DNA of 14,508 nt from Akkermansiaceae bacterium UBA3385 (GTDB lineage Bacteria; Verrucomicrobiota; Verrucomicrobiia; Verrucomicrobiales; Akkermansiaceae). How positions within the stretch are numbered: position 1 is the first letter of the stretch; each line of letters opens with the position of its first letter. Below, piece after piece: positions 8,498 through 13,696 of the stretch. Location of the stretch: positions 2,178-16,685 of the forward strand of contig DEPT01000005.1 in the NCBI GenBank assembly GCA_002358905.1, in the 5' to 3' direction. The translations under genes and the position numbers were made by a program. The notes under the pieces were generated by a model. It was not told the origin of the DNA and made no database searches. It saw nothing but the letters and a program-made list of their open reading frames with translations.

Positions 8498-8665
8498 TTT
8501 GTGGGGCTCACGGAGCCCCACAACGTACCCGAGCGCAGCGAGGGTATTTCGTGCAGGCGCTTGCGCCTGCATTTCATCCCGGCATGAGCCGGGATTTCAT
8601 CACGCTTTGCGTGATTTTATTGAGGCCCGTAGGGCCGACTGGTTACCGCTGCATCAGCAGCGGTA
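8498..8665 (+). repeat. Left half-array: seven hairpins with TTTCAT-type spacers
   Basis: Stems, by position: H1 8499-8523 (11 bp, loop ACG); H2 8526-8546 (TACCC/GGGTA plus an inner 2 bp); H3 8552-8571 (TGCAGGCGC/GCGCCTGCA); H4 8576-8595 (ATCCCGGC/GCCGGGAT, loop ATGA); H5 8599-8615 (ATCACGC/GCGTGAT); H6 8624-8636 (GGCCC/GGGCC); H7 8644-8665 (TACCGCTGC/GCAGCGGTA, loop ATCA). Spacers TTTCAT at 8572-8577 and 8595-8600 partly overlap the next stem; the others are variants (TTTCG, TTTTAT). Confidence 0.5.
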
Positions 8666-8700
8666 CTTCCCATGCCGTATTCGAATGGAGAAAAAAGATA

Positions 8701-8747
8701 ATCGGGAGGCGTAGAGCCGTAGTTGTAAAGTCTTTGTGTGTCCCGAT
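8701..8747. repeat. Central stem-loop of the hairpin-array element
   Basis: ATCGGGA (8701-8707) pairs with TCCCGAT (8741-8747). The 33-base interior contains a small GGC/GCC hairpin (8708-8718). This is the largest low-structure part of the element and marks where spacer orientation flips. Confidence 0.5.
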
Positions 8748-8781
8748 GAATGGCATTTTATCATCATGACAGAAATGGATG

Positions 8782-9010
8782 TGCCGCTGCTGATGCTGCG
8801 GCAACCAGTCGCTTCCGTCTCCGCCTTTCGGGCTTTGCCGAGACAGGTCGCTCAATGAATTACACGGGCAAGCCCGTGTATGAAACTCGCCCTGTGGGCG
8901 CATGAAAGCGCGGCTATCGCCGCACATGAAATACCGCCGACGGCGGTATGAAAGCGGCACTCTGTGCCGCATACTCAGCTTCCACTAACGTGAAAGCTGA
9001 GCCCCACAAA
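8782..9010 (-). repeat. Right half-array: eight hairpins with ATGAAA-type spacers
   Basis: Stems: H8 8782-8803 (TGCCGC/GCGGCA); H9 8817-8844 (GTCTC/GAGAC, compound); H10 8861-8880 (TACACGGGC/GCCCGTGTA, loop AA); H11 8888-8900 (CGCCC/GGGCG); H12 8910-8923 (GCGGC/GCCGC); H13 8931-8949 (ATACCGCC/GGCGGTAT); H14 8954-8970 (GCGGCAC/GTGCCGC); H15 8974-9001 (CTCAGCTT/AAGCTGAG, 3 further pairs, loop TAAC). ATGAA or ATGAAA lies before or between H10 to H14, the reverse complement of the left-half spacer. H8 mirrors H7. Confidence 0.5.
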
Positions 9011-9044
9011 CTCGCATTTTTCAAGCTGAATAACAGGATGCCCT

Positions 9045-9064
9045 CTAATTATGCCAATGCGGAA
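9045..9064 (-). repeat. Outer right inverted repeat of the hairpin-array element
   Basis: CTAATTATGCCAA (9045-9057) is the exact reverse complement of the left end core. The match continues imperfectly to 9064. GTAGT occurs just outside both ends (8449-8453 and 9065-9069), though three bases further out on the left, so a target-site duplication is only a weak possibility. Confidence 0.5.
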
Positions 9065-9075
9065 GTAGTCATATT

Positions 9076-9114
9076 TTGAAAAAAAGCGGGCCGACCAGCT
9101 TGCAAAAAAGCGGG
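9076..9114 (+). repeat. Imperfect 15-base direct repeat upstream of antiporter copy 2
   Basis: TTGAAAAAAAGCGGG (9076-9090) and TTGCAAAAAAGCGGG (9100-9114) differ at one base and are 24 bases apart. The second contains the candidate -35 box, so the pair could bind a regulator or be a duplicated promoter piece. Confidence 0.5.
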
Positions 9115-9128
9115 GGCGGGTGTAGTAT
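9100..9128 (+). promoter_or_regulatory. Candidate promoter of antiporter copy 2
   Basis: TTGCAA (9100-9105), a 17-base spacer and TAGTAT (9123-9128) would give a leader of about 24 bases before the ATG at 9159. No clear Shine-Dalgarno is seen in that leader. The boxes are moderate matches. Confidence 0.5.
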
Positions 9129-9158
9129 GGTAGCATATTACACCCGCTCTCTTACTTT

Positions 9159-10850
9159 ATGATTTTCACTCTTGTCATTGGCCTTACGCTGGCGCTGGTG
9201 CTGGGCATGCTGGCGCAGAAACTGAAGCTTTCGCCGCTGGTGGGGTATCTGGTGGCCGGCATGCTGGCTGCGCAGCCCTGGTGGGGTGAGCCGGTAGATG
9301 CGCATGTGGTGGAGGATTTTTCGCACATCGGCGTGGTGCTGCTGCTCTTTGGCGTGGGTTTGCAGTTTCATATCAAGGATTTGCTGGCCGTGCAGAAAGT
9401 GGCTGTCCCGGGGGCTTTGGTGTGTATGCTGACAGTGTCGCTCCTAGGCATGGTGGCTTTCCATTTCCTGGGTATGGGGGATGTTTCGTGGGTGAACAGC
9501 TTGATGTTCGGCCTCTGCGTCTGCGTATCCAGTACGGTAGTGCTCACCCGTGTGCTGGGGGATAACCGTGTGCTGCAGACCCCCACCGGGCACACGGCCC
9601 TGGGTTGGCTGGTGGTGGAGGATATGTTCACCATTGTGCTGCTGGTGCTCATGCCGGCTATTTTCGGCGGCCAGGAACTGGTGCCTGCGCTGGGAATGAT
9701 GGCGGTAAAGCTGACCCTTCTGGTTGTGGTGGTGGCGCTTTTCGGACGCAAGGTTATCAAGCAGGTGCTTACCTACATTTCCCGCCATTGTTCAGATGAA
9801 CTTTTTACCCTGGCGGTGCTGGTGTGTGCCCTGGGTATTGCCGTCCTTTCGGCCACAGTGTTCAACGCCTCCATGGAATTCGGCGCTTTCCTTTCCGGAA
9901 TGGTGGTGGGGCAGAGCAAGTTTGCCAGCCGCGCGGCTAGTGATGCCTTGCCGATGCGCGATGCCTTTGCGGTTCTTTTCTTCGTGTCGGTGGGCATGGG
10001 ATTCCATATCGGCGGCCTGCTGGAGTACTGGCCACTGGCCCTGGCTACGCTGGCTATCTGCATGCTGGCCAAGCCCACCATGGCGGCTATCATGGTGAGC
10101 TTGCTGGGCAAGCCCATGCGCCTGAGTCTTATGGTGGGTGGTTCGCTTTCCCAGATTGGTGAATTCTCGTTTATTCTGGCCACCCTCATTGCCGGAACCT
10201 ACCACCTGCTGCCCATGGAAGCAGTGAATGTGATTACCGGTGTGGCAATCATATCCATTACGCTGAATGCAGCCCTCTATCGCTTTGTGCCGCTGGCGGT
10301 GACCCGCCTGGAGGACCGTGGATTCGGCTCCAGGAGGATGCAGGTGGAGCATATTCCCGCGGTATCAGATGACCGCTACCGCATTCTGCTGGTGGGCTAT
10401 GGTCCCTGCGGCGAGCTGGTGAGCCAGGTGCTGCGCCGCCATGATATGGAGGTGGTGGTGCTGGAGATGAATATCGACACCGTGACGCGCCTGCAGAAGG
10501 AGGGATTGCCAGCCATGCATGGCGATGCCTCCAACCGCACCATTCTCCGCCTGGCCGGTGTGGAGAAGGCGAAAGCTATCATCATTTCCACGGCAGCGGC
10601 CCCGGCTGTGCAGATTGCCTCTGCCGCCCGCAGCCTGAATCCGGATATCCGGGTGGTGGCCCACACCAGCTATATCCGCGTTGCCCGGGCCATTGTTCAA
10701 TCCGGCGATGCTCATGCCTTTGCCGGTGAGGCCGAGGTGGCGTTGGCGATGTCCAGCCACATGCTCCGCGCGTTCGGCGCTACGGATGAACAAGTGGCGC
10801 GCGAAAGTGGCGAAAATCGCGCCCGTCTCATGGGAGAAGAGGTGCAATGA
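9159..10850 (+). CDS. Monovalent cation:proton antiporter, YbaL/KefB-type CPA2 with RCK domain, copy 2
   Basis: The gene encodes 563 residues from ATG 9159 to TGA 10848-10850. It is a clear paralogue of the upstream antiporter: 76 of the first 87 residues are identical by hand alignment, and the fold order is the same (about 12 membrane segments, then an RCK domain with Gly-Tyr-Gly-Pro-Cys-Gly and His-Gly-Asp-Ala). The conserved Val-Val-Glu-Asp and Gln-Ser-Lys-Phe-Ala-Ser-Arg segments are intact, so it is likely functional. Similarity falls in the third and fourth hydrophobic segments, in the linker between the halves and at the C-terminus. This may mean different gating ligands or ions. Unlike copy 1 it appears to have its own promoter, so the two copies may be expressed under different conditions. 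The ion is not determinable from sequence alone. Confidence 0.5.
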   Translation: MIFTLVIGLTLALVLGMLAQKLKLSPLVGYLVAGMLAAQPWWGEPVDAHVVEDFSHIGVVLLLFGVGLQFHIKDLLAVQKVAVPGALVCMLTVSLLGMVAFHFLGMGDVSWVNSLMFGLCVCVSSTVVLTRVLGDNRVLQTPTGHTALGWLVVEDMFTIVLLVLMPAIFGGQELVPALGMMAVKLTLLVVVVALFGRKVIKQVLTYISRHCSDELFTLAVLVCALGIAVLSATVFNASMEFGAFLSGMVVGQSKFASRAASDALPMRDAFAVLFFVSVGMGFHIGGLLEYWPLALATLAICMLAKPTMAAIMVSLLGKPMRLSLMVGGSLSQIGEFSFILATLIAGTYHLLPMEAVNVITGVAIISITLNAALYRFVPLAVTRLEDRGFGSRRMQVEHIPAVSDDRYRILLVGYGPCGELVSQVLRRHDMEVVVLEMNIDTVTRLQKEGLPAMHGDASNRTILRLAGVEKAKAIIISTAAAPAVQIASAARSLNPDIRVVAHTSYIRVARAIVQSGDAHAFAGEAEVALAMSSHMLRAFGATDEQVARESGENRARLMGEEVQ

Positions 10851-10884
10851 TTAATCGGCGGTAGAGGGAAGCTGGTTCTGTAGT

Positions 10885-10900
10885 CGGGACTAAAGTCCCG
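10885..10900. terminator. Isolated perfect hairpin between convergent genes, possible weak bidirectional terminator
   Basis: CGGGACT (10885-10891) pairs with AGTCCCG (10894-10900) with a loop of AA. It lies in the 91-bp gap between the convergent antiporter copy 2 and the small membrane protein gene. No T-tract follows on either strand. Its form resembles a single unit of the 8457-9064 array. Confidence 0.5.
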
Positions 10901-10941
10901 TACTTCGACAATATAAACGGAGCGCTGATATTTGATTTGTA

Positions 10942-11391
10942 TTACTTCTCCTTCACTTCACTGATGGCTTGCATCAGCCTGGAATGCAGCACACGCAGAC
11001 GCAGCAGCAGGTAGATGACCAGCCCGGTGACGATGGTCAGATAGATTACCACGGCCCAGCAGAAGATGCGCATGGAATCCAGCGTCTGATTGATTTTCTT
11101 GTCCTCCTTGATTTGCCGGGTAATAATATCGCCTACCTCTTTGGCATATTCACGGCCTTCTTCCTTGAAGCTTTCCAGCAGGGGCGCCGTGGCTTCGCGG
11201 GCCATGATAGCCATCTGCTCGCCGAAGCTCGGTTCTTCCTTCTTCTGCTGCGTAGCTTGTGCCGGGGTGGGCTGCTGTGGTTCATTGATGACTTGTAACA
11301 AACCGCCGAGAAGCTGGTTTGCATCAATTTTAGCTTCAGCTGTGGGCAGAAGTGAAAACAGGCATAACAGGCAAATGAGAATCTTCTTCAT
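10942..11391 (-). CDS. Small secreted/membrane protein with signal peptide, helical region and C-terminal transmembrane segment
   Basis: The gene encodes 149 residues from ATG 11391-11389 to TAA. An upstream in-frame ATG at 11433 would add 14 residues, but the promoter (TTGATA-17-TACATT, six bases before the chosen ATG) places transcription start at the second ATG, where a proper signal peptide begins. Residues 1-20 are Lys-Lys, then Leu/Cys/Ile-rich, ending Ala-Glu-Ala, a plausible signal peptidase I site. A Gln/Pro/Lys-rich stretch follows, then a long charged amphipathic helix (about 50-105), a strong membrane segment (about 108-131) and a short basic tail. Topology would put the helix in the periplasm and the tail in the cytoplasm. 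I do not recognise the family. It follows the lipoprotein gene by 31 bp on the same strand. Confidence 0.5.
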   Translation of the reverse strand: MKKILICLLCLFSLLPTAEAKIDANQLLGGLLQVINEPQQPTPAQATQQKKEEPSFGEQMAIMAREATAPLLESFKEEGREYAKEVGDIITRQIKEDKKINQTLDSMRIFCWAVVIYLTIVTGLVIYLLLRLRVLHSRLMQAISEVKEK

Positions 11392-11397
11392 GAAAGG

Positions 11398-11426
11398 AAT
11401 GTAGCACAGGCGCCGGTGTATATCAA
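11398..11426 (-). promoter_or_regulatory. Promoter of the small membrane protein gene, overlapping the previous stop codon
   Basis: TTGATA (11426-11421), a 17-base spacer and TACATT (11403-11398) lie six bases before the ATG at 11391. The TGA stop of the lipoprotein gene (11425-11423) is part of the -35 hexamer. Confidence 0.5.
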
Positions 11427-12097
11427 TATCCAAAAAAGATTTCTCCTATTATTCCAACCGGGAGAGCCAGCAGCTCATAGGTGAGCCCCACGGCAGATGC
11501 GCCGAGGGTGAGGGGAACATCAACCAGACAGAGTGCCCAGGTGAACGGCCGGCGAATCTGGTTGCCAGTGCTTCGGCGGTCATCCAGGTGCCGGCGTATC
11601 AGTGAATCGGGGTTGAAAATGAAGGAGTCCTGCACCTTAGTAGCTTTGCTGAGGTCAATTTCGCTGGCTCGCAATAAACGGAAGGTTTGTTTGTCTGCAG
11701 ATTGCGATATGTGGACAGGACTACAGGCAAGTAGCTGGTCTTTGGTCAGTGCAGCGTAGTATATTTCCTGGGGGAGACTATCCAGATAGTCATGCCGATT
11801 GTAACCCGCTGTCGCGGGGCTTTTCGGGAAATACCATGTTCCCCGGTCCATTCGCGGCATGATGTTAGAACTTTGCAGTAGTGGTTCATACCGCTGGCTG
11901 TAGACTACAGGCAGCTTGACGTAGTATAAATCCTCCATGCGCCAGGTTTCGTATTCTGATGCCCCGCAAAGATGTGAGCTCTGCCGGAGTTTTACCTCGG
12001 GGTGTTCATGGCCGATATTGTCTATAAAACTGCCGGAGTTCACGATTGTGCAGGAGCAGAGTAGCATCACTGCCAGCAGCAGGGCAATTCTCTTCAT
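11423..12097 (-). CDS. Putative lipoprotein of unknown function
   Basis: The gene encodes 224 residues from ATG 12097-12095 to TGA. An in-frame upstream start at 12133 is rejected because it overlaps the promoter and puts 12 polar residues before the signal sequence. The N-terminus is Met-Lys-Arg, a Leu/Ala/Val-rich core, then Leu-Cys-Ser-Cys-Thr, a usable though atypical lipobox (Cys at -2), so lipidation at about Cys16 is predicted. The middle is soluble and rich in Tyr, Ser, Asp and Arg. The last 40 residues are hydrophobic with Asp-Val-Pro-Leu-Thr-Leu, which faintly recalls the C-terminal part of small YceK-like lipoproteins, too weak for an assignment. It likely sits in the outer membrane or faces the periplasm. 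It lies between mpl and the small membrane protein with its own promoter. Confidence 0.5.
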   Translation of the reverse strand: MKRIALLLAVMLLCSCTIVNSGSFIDNIGHEHPEVKLRQSSHLCGASEYETWRMEDLYYVKLPVVYSQRYEPLLQSSNIMPRMDRGTWYFPKSPATAGYNRHDYLDSLPQEIYYAALTKDQLLACSPVHISQSADKQTFRLLRASEIDLSKATKVQDSFIFNPDSLIRRHLDDRRSTGNQIRRPFTWALCLVDVPLTLGASAVGLTYELLALPVGIIGEIFFGY

Positions 12098-12103
12098 GCT
12101 GGC

Positions 12104-12133
12104 AGTGTAACACAACATATCTTTGCTCTGCAA
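12104..12133 (-). promoter_or_regulatory. Candidate promoter of the lipoprotein gene
   Basis: TTGCAG (12133-12128), an 18-base spacer and TACACT (12109-12104) end six bases before the ATG at 12097. The -35 box begins one base after the T-tract of the mpl terminator. Confidence 0.5.
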
Positions 12134-12134
12134 G

Positions 12135-12159
12135 AAAAAAGCCCCGCGGTTGGCGGGGC
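12135..12159 (-). terminator. Intrinsic terminator of mpl
   Basis: On the minus strand, GCCCCGC (12159-12153) pairs with GCGGGGC (12147-12141) around a five-base loop and is followed directly by TTTTTT (12140-12135). It begins 8 bases after the mpl stop. This is the best intrinsic terminator in the window. Confidence 0.5.
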
Positions 12160-12167
12160 CGGGAATC

Positions 12168-13610
12168 TTATTGAGCGAGGGCTATCAGCAGCTTGTTGTG
12201 GATGCCGCCGAAGCCGCCGTTGCTCATGACGAGCAGTACATCGTTCGGGTGCACGTGGGTGACCACATAGGCCACGATGTCGTCCACATTCTTGCCCACG
12301 TAGGCATCTGTGCCGGCATCGCGGATGTCGGCCAGCAGCTTTTCCTGGTCCAGACGCTCCTCGGGAGCCAGGCGCTTCGTGTTCTCGATGGGGGAGATGA
12401 CGGCGAAGTCGGCATCAGAAAGGGCGGAGGCCAGCTCGCTCTGGAAAAGGTTGCGGATGGTGGTGTTGCTGCGGGGTTCGAACAGTACCCACAGGCGGCT
12501 CTTGGGGAAGCGCTGGCGCAGCCCGGCAATGGCCTGGCGGATGGCTGTGGGATGGTGGGCAAAATCATCCACCACGGTCACGCCGTTCACCGTGCCTCGT
12601 ACTTCCTGTCGGCGTGCCACGCCCTCGAAGCTGTTCAGGGCGGTGCGGATTTTCTCGGCGCTCAGCCCGGCAAAGGCTGCGGCGCAGGCGGCCATGGCGG
12701 CGTTGCGCACGTTGAAATCGCCAATCATGGGCACATTGAAGGATTCGCCGCAAAGCGGGCAGGGGACTGCATCCTCACCCTCAGAAACGGGTTTGCAGGA
12801 GAGTGTGAAGGCAGAGCCATCCGTGCGGTATTCCTGGTTGGTGATGCGTACATCGGCATCCTCTGCCATACCCACGCTCACCATTTTCACCATCTTGAGT
12901 TCCTCGGCAGCATAGGCGCGCACATCGGCGCAGTTCGGGCAGTCTGCGTTGATGAAAACAATGCCGTTGCGGGGCACCACGCGCAGCAGACGCTTGAAGG
13001 AAAGCTTGATTTCTTCCACATTGGCGTAAATATCGGCGTGGTCCATCTCGATATTGTTGATGACAACCACCTCGGGCAGGTAGTGGAGGAACTTGGAGCG
13101 CTTGTCGAAGAAGGAGGTGTCGTATTCATCTCCCTCCAGTACGCAGAATGAGGAATCCGTGAAACGACCGCCGCGGCCCAGGTTGCGAGCAATGCCGCCA
13201 ATCATGAAGCTGGGGTTGTGGCCATTGGCTTCCAGCATCCAGGCCAGCATGGAGGTCGTGGTGGTCTTGCCGTGCGTGCCGGTCACGACCAGGTTGCGCT
13301 TGCCCCACAGGAAGAACTCCTTCATGGTTTCCGGCAGACTCATGTAGCGCAGGCGGGAATCCAGTACGGCTTCCACTTCGATATTGCCGCGGCTCATGGC
13401 ATTGCCGATGACTACCAAATCCGTATCAGCGGGGATGTTGGCGGGGTTGTAGCCCTGGAAAATCTGAATGCCCTCGTTCTCGAGGAAAGTGGACATGGGC
13501 GGGTAGACGTTGGCGTCTGTGCCGGTTACCACGTAGCCCTGACGCGCCATGGCCGATGCCACTGCACCCATGGCGGTGCCACAAATTCCGAGAAAGTGAA
13601 CGTGTTTCAT
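12168..13610 (-). CDS. mpl: UDP-N-acetylmuramate:L-alanyl-gamma-D-glutamyl-meso-diaminopimelate ligase (murein tripeptide ligase Mpl)
   Basis: The gene encodes 480 residues from ATG 13610-13608 to TAA, a normal length for Mur ligases. Mpl joins recycled L-Ala-gamma-D-Glu-meso-DAP to UDP-MurNAc using ATP in the cytosol. The N-domain nucleotide motif is at 8-15 (Gly-Ile-Cys-Gly-Thr-Ala-Met-Gly). The P-loop is at 110-118 (Thr-Gly-Thr-His-Gly-Lys-Thr-Thr-Thr). The Glu-Gly-Asp-Glu-Tyr-Asp-Thr-Ser-Phe-Phe-Asp-Lys-Arg-Ser-Lys-Phe segment at 159-174 separates Mpl from MurC. Asn185-Asn186 and Asp190-His191 belong to the central domain. Phe-Glu-Gly-Val-Ala-Arg-Arg (328-334), Asp-Asp-Phe-Ala-His-His-Pro (348-354) and Phe-Glu-Pro-Arg-Ser-Asn-Thr (377-383) complete it. 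Two Cys-x-x-Cys pairs (224/227 and 284/287) are unusual as far as I recall. An AGGA lies 5 bases before the ATG. It is divergent from gyrB. Confidence 0.5.
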   Translation of the reverse strand: MKHVHFLGICGTAMGAVASAMARQGYVVTGTDANVYPPMSTFLENEGIQIFQGYNPANIPADTDLVVIGNAMSRGNIEVEAVLDSRLRYMSLPETMKEFFLWGKRNLVVTGTHGKTTTTSMLAWMLEANGHNPSFMIGGIARNLGRGGRFTDSSFCVLEGDEYDTSFFDKRSKFLHYLPEVVVINNIEMDHADIYANVEEIKLSFKRLLRVVPRNGIVFINADCPNCADVRAYAAEELKMVKMVSVGMAEDADVRITNQEYRTDGSAFTLSCKPVSEGEDAVPCPLCGESFNVPMIGDFNVRNAAMAACAAAFAGLSAEKIRTALNSFEGVARRQEVRGTVNGVTVVDDFAHHPTAIRQAIAGLRQRFPKSRLWVLFEPRSNTTIRNLFQSELASALSDADFAVISPIENTKRLAPEERLDQEKLLADIRDAGTDAYVGKNVDDIVAYVVTHVHPNDVLLVMSNGGFGGIHNKLLIALAQ

Positions 13611-13615
13611 ATAGT

Positions 13616-13619
13616 TCCT
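13616..13619 (-). promoter_or_regulatory. Shine-Dalgarno of mpl
   Basis: AGGA (13619-13616) lies five bases before the mpl ATG. It is the only convincing ribosome binding site before a gene start in this window, and it fits with mpl having a leader of about 30 bases. Confidence 0.5.
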
Positions 13620-13645
13620 GAACGCTTCGTAGAAGTGGTGTAGAG

Positions 13646-13673
13646 GTTATATTATCTTTTTAAGCAATGCAAG
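13646..13673 (-). promoter_or_regulatory. Weak candidate promoter of mpl
   Basis: TATAAC (13651-13646) is a good -10 box. The -35 is poor: CTTGCA (13673-13668) with a 16-base spacer, or TTGCAT with 15. The expected leader is about 30 bases and contains the AGGA. Confidence 0.5.
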
Positions 13674-13681
13674 TATTTTTT

Positions 13682-13696
13682 AGGGCATGATGCCCT
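13682..13696. promoter_or_regulatory. 15-bp palindrome upstream of the mpl promoter, possible operator
   Basis: AGGGCAT-G-ATGCCCT is a perfect inverted repeat around one base. It lies about 9 bp upstream of the candidate mpl -35 box. On neither strand is it followed by a T-tract that would make it a terminator, so a protein binding site is more likely. Confidence 0.5.

Larger units (their letters stand above)
8457..9064. repeat. Nested-palindrome hairpin-array element (about 608 bp, apparently non-coding)
   Basis: This fills nearly all of the 706-bp gap between the two antiporter genes. It holds at least 15 consecutive hairpins with unrelated stem sequences and short loops (2-5 nt in most), joined by constant spacers: TTTCAT-like in the left half and ATGAAA-like in the right half. 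The block is also an inverted repeat at nested levels: 8457-8476 with 9045-9064 (18 of 20 matched), 8498-8510 with 8998-9010 (13 of 13), and 8637-8673 with 8775-8810 (four mismatches, one indel). A 7-bp stem (8701-8707 with 8741-8747) closes the centre. Short open frames on both strands follow the palindromes and have no start signal or domain. No transposase is present. I cannot name a described family. A non-autonomous mobile element, a structured RNA and a structured ssDNA or cruciform locus are all possible. Confidence 0.5.

Noticed and set aside
8499..8972. Three short open frames (71, 72 and 109 residues) in the hairpin array
   Set aside because: They follow the palindromes on both strands, overlap each other and have no recognisable start signal or domain, so they are read as by-products of the structure.
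8457..9064. CRISPR array or integron attC array
   Set aside because: There is no constant repeat of 23-40 bases with unique spacers and no cas or integrase gene; here the conserved parts are 6-base joints and the variable parts are palindromic.
8449..9069. GTAGT as a target-site duplication of the hairpin element
   Set aside because: The right copy abuts the inverted repeat but the left copy is three bases away from it, so the register does not fit; five bases can match by chance.
12123..13151. A 342-residue plus-strand open frame opposite mpl
   Set aside because: It is the antisense shadow of mpl, which has all Mur ligase motifs in the other direction.
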